A stretch of DNA of 64,000 nucleotides. Source: Cyanidium caldarium (taxonomy: Eukaryota; Rhodophyta; Bangiophyceae; Cyanidiales; Cyanidiaceae). The position numbers and the translations under genes were made by a program. Positions within the stretch are counted from its first letter, which is position 1; every line of letters starts with the position of its first letter. Below the pieces are notes generated by a model. That model was not told where the DNA came from. It did no database searches and saw only the letters and a program-made list of their open reading frames with translations. This document shows positions 35,561 to 42,551 of the stretch, one piece after another. The DNA lies in the NCBI GenBank assembly GCA_026184775.1, contig JANCYW010000010.1, positions 248,001 through 312,000 of the forward strand. Reading direction: 5' to 3'.

Positions 35561-36193
35561 ATGGCACGTGCACGTCTCGTGTCCCGTCGATTACCATCAT
35601 ATACTGTGGCTACGGCGGTACCGTTTCAAGGGGAGCACTGGCGGGTATCGGCGGTTCGACGGGCATTCCCTGTCTTTGGCGATCGATGGGCGCCCAAGTG
35701 GGTGCGCGGCGTGTTGGAGCCGCTGTGCTGGAAGAAGGAGGTGGGCGTGGTGCTGGGTGTGGCCGCACTCACTGTAGGGGCATATCGTTTGCATGAGTAC
35801 GTGGAGGACCGGCGGTTGGGTGACAAGCGGCGGTGTCCCGATTGTCATGGCCGCGGCAGCGTCAAGTGTTTCCAGTGCGGCGGCGCGAAGATACTGCACG
35901 TCAAGGGTGAGCGGGTGCCGCACGCCTGTCGGCGGTGTTCGGCGCGCGGTGTGCTCAAGTGTACGCGGTGTAACGGCGCCGGGTTGGTACCTCGGGCGGA
36001 CGACAGCGGGTCGGACGCCTGGAAGATACCGGATAGCTTCCGGCAGGGCACGGCGGCGGCGGTGGTGGAGCGGCTGCAGCGGCATTTAGGTGTGTCGGGT
36101 TGCGACGGGCGCGTCCAAATAGACGACCCGCCGGGACGCCAGCGGCAGCGGCGGCAACGGACGGCAGGCAGCGCTCGCGCCGTCGGTCCGTGA
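35561..36193 (+). CDS. LQY1-like DnaJ-type zinc-finger membrane protein (210 aa)
   Basis: From ATG 35561: an Arg/Ser-rich presequence (1-40); one membrane helix 'VGVVLGVAALTVGAYRL' (61-77); then four Cys pairs at 92-143 in the DnaJ central pattern: 'CPDCHGRG', 'CFQCGG', 'CRRCSARG', 'CTRCNGAG'. One helix plus a J-domain-free DnaJ zinc finger is the architecture of LQY1, a thylakoid thiol-oxidoreductase for photosystem II repair; BSD2 lacks the helix. The C-terminal tail is basic and low-complexity. Its last 108 bp overlap the convergent YggT gene. The frame is open far upstream but that part is antisense to CruP. Confidence 0.75.
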   Translation: MARARLVSRRLPSYTVATAVPFQGEHWRVSAVRRAFPVFGDRWAPKWVRGVLEPLCWKKEVGVVLGVAALTVGAYRLHEYVEDRRLGDKRRCPDCHGRGSVKCFQCGGAKILHVKGERVPHACRRCSARGVLKCTRCNGAGLVPRADDSGSDAWKIPDSFRQGTAAAVVERLQRHLGVSGCDGRVQIDDPPGRQRQRRQRTAGSARAVGP

Positions 36194-36931
36194 CCGCTTA
36201 CGGATCGCCCGCAGCTCGGGCGGCAACTCGGTGCTCATGGCGGCAGTCATCTGCGTCAACAGCTGCAGCAGGGTAAATCCCAGAATGGGCGAGAAATCGA
36301 TCCCACCCAGCGGCGGCAGTACACCGCGGAACAGGTTGAGGAACGGGTCGCAAATGGTGTAAATCGGTTGCAGCCAGGTCACCTGGCTCGCCGCCGGAAA
36401 CCAGCTGAGCAGAATGCGAGCTACGAGGACGTTCTGGTACAAGTTGAGAAAGTTGATGACCCCACCCAACAGGGTAACCTCCACCGCCGAGTTGCCCGGT
36501 ATGACCGTGGCCAACGGCAGTCGCCCGGCTTGCCCGCCGCCGCCCGCCTGTCCACCGCTCGCCCGTTCCGGACAAGTCGCGGTATGGAAAGGGGCGCGCT
36601 GCCGACGCCCGCGCCATTCCCACCTACTGAAAGCACTTCTGGCCCAGTCCGCCGCCCACGCCCAGCGGCTCATCGCACCGTGACAAGGCCGGCCGCCCGA
36701 CCGTCGTTCACCCTCCGGCCGCTGTCTGCCCGTTGGGACCCTTTCCGCACCACTGCTCTTCCTTGTCGCGTTCATGTCCCTGCTCACGTGTCGCACCCAC
36801 TGCATTCTGCAGATGGTGCGATGCGCAGATTCGCGTTGCACGTCACCGCTACGCCTTGCACCAGGTGATGTCCGGTGGTCGGAAGCGGCCGCTGCCGGAA
36901 CGAATCGCGCGAGCGCGCGCGCACCGGCCAT
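36086..36931 (-). CDS. YggT/YLMG family membrane protein, plastid (281 aa)
   Basis: The C-terminal ~95 residues are a YggT domain: 'VINFLNLYQNVLVARILLSW', 'TWLQPIYTICDPFLNLFRGV', 'PPLGGIDFSPILGFTLLQLL', two membrane helices with the conserved DP-LN and P-GG-DFSP motifs. Plastid members (CCB3/YLMG, ycf19 kin) act in cytochrome b6f haem attachment or nucleoid/thylakoid organisation. The first ATG, 36931, gives 'MAGARALARFVPAAAAS', a Phe-motif transit peptide, but the region before the domain is long (~180 residues, Arg/Ser/Gly-rich). A later start (about 36670, 'MSRWAWAADW') is possible. The tail after the domain overlaps the LQY1-like gene. Confidence 0.85.
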   Translation of the reverse strand: MAGARALARFVPAAAASDHRTSPGARRSGDVQRESAHRTICRMQWVRHVSRDMNATRKSSGAERVPTGRQRPEGERRSGGRPCHGAMSRWAWAADWARSAFSRWEWRGRRQRAPFHTATCPERASGGQAGGGGQAGRLPLATVIPGNSAVEVTLLGGVINFLNLYQNVLVARILLSWFPAASQVTWLQPIYTICDPFLNLFRGVLPPLGGIDFSPILGFTLLQLLTQMTAAMSTELPPELRAIRKRSRTDGASAACRPLPPLPLASRRVVYLDAPVATRHT

Positions 36932-37174
36932 CGGCCGCAGGGGAGCCCGTCGGTCGTACGGACATCCCGCTGACGTGCGGATACCTATACAGGGACCGGG
37001 CAGCTTATGGCACTCAGCCGACAAACAGGACGGGCAGGACAGAGGGAGGGCGGCTGGACAGAGGGCATCACCACAATGCCGGCTTTAGACGACGGGATGG
37101 CATCCATGAAAACGGAAGGATGTGTATGCATCCGCATCTATTCGCCACGTGACCTCTTCGTCCCTCCGCTCTGG

Positions 37175-38365
37175 TCATCGTTCCACGCGGCGCGGCGAGC
37201 TGCCAATCTCAAACAGTACCCGCAACACCAGGTCCTCCGCCGCCTCTTCGTACTGCGCCACCTCGTCGGACTGTTCACAGATGCGTCGCCACGCTTGCGG
37301 GTCGTGCTGCTGTTGCGCCGCCAGGAACGCGAGTGCCTCGCCGATGCGTTCGCAGTGTTCCGCTGGCAATCGCCCGATGCGCTGCTGCACCAGCTGCATC
37401 AACTGCACCAGTTCGGCGTCGACGGGAGTGAGCACGCTGGCCAGGTTCGGCGGCGATGCCGAACGCGGCCGCGATTGGCGAGGCGGCGCGGCAGCGCCCG
37501 TGGCCGCTGTCGGCGGGGGCGCGGCACGCTCGGTGCCGGCGGCCTCGCTCCAACCCACGCCGTACGATGAACCGAGACATATGGCCAGGATGTCGTCGAT
37601 GGGCATCCCGCCGCGCGCATCTGCTGCCGTATCGCCGTCGTCGGTGTGGTCGCGATCCAGCGATGCCCCCTGTTGGCCTATCACTGCCTGCCGATCGGTC
37701 GCCGCGTCCAGCTCCTTCAGGAACCGCTGTTGGTCTTCGTCCATGCGGCCGTCCGCGCCGCTCTCGCTGCAGACGCTGCCGTTAGCGCTGCCGCCGAACA
37801 GGCGCCGCTGCGACGAGTACGCCATGCTGAGCAGCTCGGCCGGCGAGGCGGCCCGCGCGTCCCACACCGGCCCCTCGGGGCTGTAGCGGCCGATATCGAC
37901 CGCACCATTGGAGGTGTCGGGCGTGCCGGCCGGAGGCGTCCATTGCGCACAGGCGCTGGCGTTTTCCGGGGCCGGAGCTCGCCCCGGGGAGAACGCGCAC
38001 AGGCCCAGCGAGCTCTCCCGGGAGGTCTGCCGGCTCATGGCCAACACTCGCCCGGTGGTGCGCCCAACGGTGCCCGAGCTGGTGCCCTCGTCGAAACCGG
38101 TGGCGGAATGGTCAGCACTGCGGTTGTCGTCATCTAGCGCCGCCGAATGGTACGCCCCGTCGACACCCGGCAGCTGCGACGCTTCGCACAGGCCTGCTTT
38201 GGTCGGGAGTGGAGCGGCGAGCCGGCGATCAGGGGCGGATGGTGCTGCGTCTCCGGCAGTGGTGAGAGGTGTCTCCTGGGACGCTGGTTTCTCATCGACG
38301 TTGCTCAGCAGGAACGCTCCCACCGAGCCGCCTCCGCCTGTCGCGCGCTCCGCCGGCACGCGCAT
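37175..38365 (-). CDS. Hypothetical, mostly disordered protein (396 aa)
   Basis: Not recognised. The first ATG in frame is 38365. It is Ser/Ala/Gly/Asp-rich through about residue 300 with no domain. The C-terminal ~80 residues look folded and helical: 'VDAELVQLMQLVQQRIGRLP', 'CERIGEALAFLAAQQQ', 'WRRICEQSDEVAQYEEAAED', 'LVLRVLFEIG'. A short patch 'MDEDQQRFLKELDAATD' may be another helix. GC-rich codon use and the lack of stops over 1.2 kb support coding, but a low-complexity reading of non-coding GC-rich DNA cannot be fully excluded. Confidence 0.5.
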   Translation of the reverse strand: MRVPAERATGGGGSVGAFLLSNVDEKPASQETPLTTAGDAAPSAPDRRLAAPLPTKAGLCEASQLPGVDGAYHSAALDDDNRSADHSATGFDEGTSSGTVGRTTGRVLAMSRQTSRESSLGLCAFSPGRAPAPENASACAQWTPPAGTPDTSNGAVDIGRYSPEGPVWDARAASPAELLSMAYSSQRRLFGGSANGSVCSESGADGRMDEDQQRFLKELDAATDRQAVIGQQGASLDRDHTDDGDTAADARGGMPIDDILAICLGSSYGVGWSEAAGTERAAPPPTAATGAAAPPRQSRPRSASPPNLASVLTPVDAELVQLMQLVQQRIGRLPAEHCERIGEALAFLAAQQQHDPQAWRRICEQSDEVAQYEEAAEDLVLRVLFEIGSSPRRVER

Positions 38366-39101
38366 GGGGAGAGAGGCGCGCTGCCGAGAAGAGGCGTGAC
38401 GGCGTGAAGCGTCCGCTAACTCGGCGAGATGACGCCCCAACGTTCTCAATCAGGTAACTCGGACACGAGAACGGTCAGCAGCTTGAGAAAACGCTTCGCG
38501 GCGCTCATATCACTTTCTGCGCGCTCACACCGGCGAGCGTCAACGTGCGCGACCGAATGGCCGACTGTGCGCCACACATCGCGCGGAAAATCCAATCGCC
38601 GACCTCGCGTGACGAATGGGTTCGTGACACTTGCTAGGGCACTCACCGGAAGGGTGCCCGAGGCGACGGTGCCCGTGCAAGCGAGAACGACGTTCACCCT
38701 GCCGCCGCCGAGCTGCATGCAATCGGACGAGCGTGAGCATTTCACATTCGGGACCGTGAGGGTGACGATTCGCTCTCAGCGGCAGCGCCACAGAGGTATC
38801 TACCGCGGAAACCCCGACAGCCGATTACCGCTCCAGAGAGCTGGGCCCCATGAATGCGCGCAACACGCGCACAAAACCTGTTTGCGTCGCGGATGTTCCA
38901 CAGGAGGTGTCCGCCCCCCTGTTCCCAAATCCGCTTGTTTTGTACCTCTTGCCTCAAAATGTCTCATTTATCACAAGCGAGCTCGCGATGTGCTCCGTGA
39001 GGCGCACGCAGCCTCACGCGTCGCGCAATCCGCACGGCTCTGCCGGTGCTCGTCCTGGCGTGTGCCCACCCCTGCCGCTTTCCCGTCTTTACGCATTCAG
39101 C
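38366..39101. other. Intergenic region upstream of psaO (736 bp)
   Basis: This is one of the two largest gaps in the window. It contains the psaO promoter and leader and the promoter of the divergent hypothetical gene. A distinctly AT-richer island (about 38931-38982, with runs like CTTGTTTTGTACC and CTCATTTATCAC) sits about 120-170 bp before the psaO ATG and is the best promoter candidate. Short open frames are not convincing genes. Confidence 0.55.
38931..38982 (+). promoter_or_regulatory. AT-rich island, candidate psaO promoter element
   Basis: A ~50 bp stretch of clearly lower GC than its surroundings lies 120-170 bp upstream of the psaO ATG. The role is inferred from composition and position only. 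Confidence 0.3.
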
Positions 39102-39599
39102 ATGGCGTTCATTCTCACTGGCGTCCCGCGGATCGCTTACACTCACGGCGGCGTGCGCGCGCCCGCGTGCGCCTCGGCGTGGCGCTCGACGTTCGTGGCC
39201 GGGCGCCCGATGCCGATGGCGCGGCCGCGCCTCGCGGCGCTCCAGCCGCGGCGCGTCGAGGCGGGCACGGCGCGCTCGCTGCGCATGTTCGAGCTCACTG
39301 AGGGCGAAAAGTACCCGCTGAATCCCGTGGTCATCATCATCGCGGTGCTGGCGTGGAGCGGCATCGCCTCGGTGCCGTCCAACATACCGCTGTACGGCGG
39401 CACGGGCTTAACGCAGGCGTTCATCGCCTCCATTCAGCGCCTGCTCGCGCAGTACCCCACCGGACCGAAGATGGACGATCCCTTCTGGCTCTACTGTTTG
39501 CTGTACCACCTGGGCCTGTTCGCGCTGCTCTTCTACGGCCAGATCGGGTACACGGGATACACCAAGGGGCTCTACACACCGCCCACCGAGGAGGACTAG
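39102..39599 (+). CDS. psaO: Photosystem I subunit O, plastid precursor (165 aa)
   Basis: The mature part has the PsaO pattern: 'LNPVVIIIAVLAWSGIASVP', 'SNIPLYGGTGLTQAFIASIQ', 'LLAQYPTGPKMDDPFWLYCL', 'YHLGLFALLFYGQIGYTGYT'. It has two membrane helices and the conserved YPTGP..D.PFW and QIG motifs. PsaO is a small thylakoid subunit of photosystem I near PsaA/PsaL involved in energy transfer and antenna docking; it is nuclear in red and green lineages. The ATG at 39102 gives 'MAFILTGVPRIAYTHGG', a Phe-motif transit peptide of about 60 residues, with mature protein likely starting near 'MFELTEGEKYPLN'. A frame extends upstream to 38850 but lacks support. Confidence 0.93.
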   Translation: MAFILTGVPRIAYTHGGVRAPACASAWRSTFVAGRPMPMARPRLAALQPRRVEAGTARSLRMFELTEGEKYPLNPVVIIIAVLAWSGIASVPSNIPLYGGTGLTQAFIASIQRLLAQYPTGPKMDDPFWLYCLLYHLGLFALLFYGQIGYTGYTKGLYTPPTEED

Positions 39600-39979
39600 T
39601 GGACGTGCTTCTGCCGTCGGGCCGCGGATGGCGTGAAAGAGGGCGGGGAAGGTCGTGGCGCTGTCGCTGAGTGGAGCATAAAGTTTACCCGGTCTGGGGG
39701 AGAAGTGCTCGACGGGATATCCGTGCCCAGGGAGAAGGCACCGGTGTGCCGGGTGCGTCTGCTCCACCATCTCTCCTGGCGGTATACGCATGTCCGCCAC
39801 CGACTCTATCGACCTCCCTATCCATCTCCGTTCGCTCCCGTACCGCTCTCCATCGTCACTCCGAGTGCTTTGCGTGTCACAGACTCCCCTTCGAGTGAGC
39901 GGCTTCAGCCGTCAACACCCCTCTCACCACCTCCCACACGCACGGTCTTCCCGCCGCCGCCGCCGCCGCCACCGCCACC
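39600..39979. other. Intergenic region between psaO and the F-box gene (380 bp)
   Basis: Contains the psaO 3' end and the F-box gene leader. In the F-box frame there is a TGA at 39896-39898 and no ATG after it. An ATG at 39790 opens a different frame (possible upstream ORF). No GTAAGT/GCAAGT donor with an ACTAAC branch was found. Confidence 0.5.
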
Positions 39980-40930
39980 ATCATTTCCGACGAGCACCAG
40001 GAGGAGACCGAGGCACCGCGGCGGCGGTGCGAGCCGCTGCCGCCCGATGTGCTGCGGCTGTGCCTGGAGCACCTGTCCGCGGTGGACTTGGCGCAAGCGG
40101 CGCGGGTGAATCGGCTGCACCGGCAGCTGGCCACCGAGGCTTGGCTGTGGCGGGCGCACTGTCTGCGCGTATGGGGCACGCACACGCCGCTGTCGCAACT
40201 GACCGCGGAGGCGGTGCGGCATGGCGGCTGGCGGCGCATGTTCTGTCAGCGACGGCGGTTGCGCTACGACGGGGTGTACGTCCAGAAACAGCAGTTTCTG
40301 CGGCTGGGCGGCGACGACGGCAGCGGTGACCGTCGGGTGTTCTTCGTGTCCTTCTACCGATATCTGCGCTTCTTTCCGGCGGGCGTCGTGCTGGGCCTGA
40401 CCACCCCGGACGACCCGCTGACCACCCGTTCGCGACTGCAGACGCCGTATGTGGATACCGACGGGCAGATGGTGCTGCCGCGTGGCAGTGCATCCACGAC
40501 AGTGCACCGCGTCGGTCCGGTGCTGGGCGAGTACGCCTTCGATGAGGCCAGCGGCCGCGTCCAAGCGACGCTGCCCGCGCACCAGCCCAAGTATCCCGGC
40601 ATGCGCCCGGAGACGGTGTTCTACACGCTGCGGCTGTTCGATTCGGAGGAGTACAGGCGCGGCGCCAACAACCGACTGACGCTGTTGGAGCACGCGTCGC
40701 TCAGCAGCGGGGCATCGCAGCCGCTGCGCCACCAGATCGACAACGAGCAGGCCACCTTCTCTTTCACCCCGTTCGGTGCCTGGTACAAACGAGTGGCGGA
40801 GGCGCTGTTTGCCGACTCGGATGACGTGAAGATGTTTAATCGTATGCAGCTGTTGCAACGACGCTCGTGGTACGACGGCGGGTTGTCGCTGTCCAAACCG
40901 GCGCGCAACGCCAACGAGCCGAGAGCCTAG
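39980..40930 (+). CDS. F-box protein, FBXO9/Hrt3-like (about 316 aa; start unresolved)
   Basis: The F-box begins 'PLPPDVLRLCLEHLSAVDLA' and continues 'VNRLHRQLATEAWLWRAHC'. Then comes the Hrt3/FBXO9 block 'WRRMFCQRRRLRYDGVYVQK', 'FVSFYRYLRFFPAGVVLGLT', 'PDDP', 'GEYAFDEASGRVQATL' and C-terminal 'SFTPFGAWYKRVAEALF'. Such proteins recruit substrates to SCF ubiquitin ligases. No in-frame ATG lies between the upstream stop (39896-39898) and the F-box, although that stretch encodes plausible protein. The start given (39980) is an ATC in GCCACC context, chosen only as a placeholder. A GTG at 40049 would cut into the F-box. The real start could be non-AUG, on an unseen upstream exon, or lost by a sequence error. 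Confidence 0.78.
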   Translation: MISDEHQEETEAPRRRCEPLPPDVLRLCLEHLSAVDLAQAARVNRLHRQLATEAWLWRAHCLRVWGTHTPLSQLTAEAVRHGGWRRMFCQRRRLRYDGVYVQKQQFLRLGGDDGSGDRRVFFVSFYRYLRFFPAGVVLGLTTPDDPLTTRSRLQTPYVDTDGQMVLPRGSASTTVHRVGPVLGEYAFDEASGRVQATLPAHQPKYPGMRPETVFYTLRLFDSEEYRRGANNRLTLLEHASLSSGASQPLRHQIDNEQATFSFTPFGAWYKRVAEALFADSDDVKMFNRMQLLQRRSWYDGGLSLSKPARNANEPRA

Positions 40931-41011
40931 CACGTGTAGAGAGCACCACGAGACGGAATTCACGGTGTGCGCCTCTGCATCAGCGCCGCGCGCACACCTT
41001 CCGCGACCGTG

Positions 41012-42295
41012 TTACCGGTGATCGGCGCCGACCGCCTCAGAGACGTGTCGGAAGCCGTCGCGTTCCAGGCATTCCTCCAACTCGCGCTCCATCCGCTGTA
41101 CCAGAAACGGACCGTCGTACACCAGCGCCGTATACAGCTGCACCAGCGAGGCGCCGGCACGGATCTTGGCATACGCATCCGCACCCGAGGATACGCCGCC
41201 CACCCCTATCAGCGGCACCTTGCCGCCGGTCAGTCGATAAAAACGTCGCAACGCCTGCGTACTCCATTCGGCGATCGGCGGACCGCTCAGACCGCCCGGC
41301 TCGCCCACCAGCGCCGGCGGCGACTGCAGCGACGCCGGTCGACGCACCGAGGTGTTGCCGATCACGATGCCGTCGACGCCCACTTGCAACACCACTTCCG
41401 CAATGCCGCGCATCTCCGCCTCGCTCAGATCGGGCGACACTTTCACCAGCAGCGGCGGTTTGCCGAAGCGGTGCGACAGCCACGACAGGCGGTCGCGCTC
41501 CTCCTTGACGCGCTGCAGCAACTGCCGCAGCGTATGCTGCGCCTGCATATCGCGCAGGCCGGGCGTGTTGGGCGAGCTCACATTCACCACCACATAGTCG
41601 GCATACGGCCCCAGCAGGCGCAAGCCCGCGACGTAATCGTCCACCGCCTGCTCGGGGGCGGTATCGCGGTTCTTGCCCAGATTGACACCTACGATGCCGG
41701 GATGCCAGGGCGGTCGCCACCGTCTCCAGCTGGCTTCCGAGTGCGGCTGATGGCGTTCGTCCTCTTGCCGAGCGGCCAGACGTTGCGCCACCACCTCCGC
41801 GCCCGCCGAGTTGAACCCCATGCGGTTGATGATGGCGCGGTCGGGCAGCAGCCGAAACAGCCGCGGCCGCGCGTTGCCCGGCTGTGGCCGCGGCGTGACA
41901 CTGCCCACCTCCACAAACCCGAATCCGGCACCGAGCATCGCGTCCACCGCCTCGGCGTTCTTGTCGAAGCCGGCCGCCAGCCCTATCGGCGTCAAAAACG
42001 GCCGATGCCACACCACGCTGTGCAGCATGGCCGGACGGCCACGATCCCACGACGGCTCCACCGCCGAGCCTCTTCGGTGCACCGGCGCGCGCGGCATCAA
42101 TCCATGACGAGCCCACCCTATGGCGAACGCGTGCGCCCGCTCGGCCTCGAGGCGCATCAACAGCGGCCGCACCAGCGCCGGGTACGGATCCCACCCGCGC
42201 TCCAGCGCCGCGTCCGCACTGACATAAGCCATCGCAGTGGCTCCTAACGCGCTGCCGAACGTCATCGCCCACCGGGCAGCATACCGGAGGCTCAT
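41012..42295 (-). CDS. Dihydroorotate dehydrogenase, class 2, mitochondrial (427 aa)
   Basis: A quinone-linked DHODH converting dihydroorotate to orotate on the inner mitochondrial membrane. After the ATG at 42295 come a basic N-terminus, the helix 'AMTFGSALGATAMAYVSADA' and the quinone-channel helices 'YPALVRPLLMRLEAERAHAF'. The FMN barrel shows 'PIGLAAGFDKNAEAVDAML', 'FVEVGSVTPRPQPGN', 'NRMGFNSAGAE', 'VNLGKNRDT', 'VVNVSSPNTPGLRDMQ' (class 2 catalytic Ser), 'LLVKVSPDLSE', 'GIVIGNTSVRRP', 'GGLSGPPI' and 'IGVGGVSSGADAYAKIRAGA'. The longer frame upstream is read through a GT-rich repeat and is not used. It belongs to the same pathway as the CAD gene at 2316-9152. Confidence 0.95.
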   Translation of the reverse strand: MSLRYAARWAMTFGSALGATAMAYVSADAALERGWDPYPALVRPLLMRLEAERAHAFAIGWARHGLMPRAPVHRRGSAVEPSWDRGRPAMLHSVVWHRPFLTPIGLAAGFDKNAEAVDAMLGAGFGFVEVGSVTPRPQPGNARPRLFRLLPDRAIINRMGFNSAGAEVVAQRLAARQEDERHQPHSEASWRRWRPPWHPGIVGVNLGKNRDTAPEQAVDDYVAGLRLLGPYADYVVVNVSSPNTPGLRDMQAQHTLRQLLQRVKEERDRLSWLSHRFGKPPLLVKVSPDLSEAEMRGIAEVVLQVGVDGIVIGNTSVRRPASLQSPPALVGEPGGLSGPPIAEWSTQALRRFYRLTGGKVPLIGVGGVSSGADAYAKIRAGASLVQLYTALVYDGPFLVQRMERELEECLERDGFRHVSEAVGADHR

Positions 42296-42431
42296 GGAGA
42301 GCGTTTTGACTCTATCGGACGTGCATGGCACTTTCGAGGGATCGGAGACCAGGGCGTGCCCCGCGCACCGCACGCGTTGCGACTGCGAGACGCCTTTCCG
42401 ATGCACCGACGCGCCATCGATCGAACACCCA

Positions 42432-42468
42432 TGCGTGCGTGCGTGCGTGCGTGCGTGTGTATGTGTGT
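42432..42468. repeat. (TGCG)6 / (TG)n microsatellite
   Basis: Six perfect TGCG units (42432-42455) run into TGTGTATGTGTG. It lies between the divergent DHODH and M20 peptidase genes and is outside both coding regions as annotated. Confidence 0.9.
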
Positions 42469-42551
42469 TCGTTGCGTGCGTGTCCGGCGCTGTGGGGAGG
42501 CGGGGCCACTGCGTTCCGCCTCGGGTGCCGAAAAAAGGCGGGAACGTGTCG

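Noticed and set aside
40049-40930. GTG at 40049 as start of the F-box protein
   Set aside because: Eukaryotic nuclear genes rarely use GTG, and it would remove 'LPPD', the first residues of the F-box.
42237-42551. N-terminal extension of the M20 peptidase through the TGCG repeat
   Set aside because: It would translate a microsatellite as Arg-Ala-Cys-Val repeats and bury a clean signal peptide; ATG 42552 is far better.
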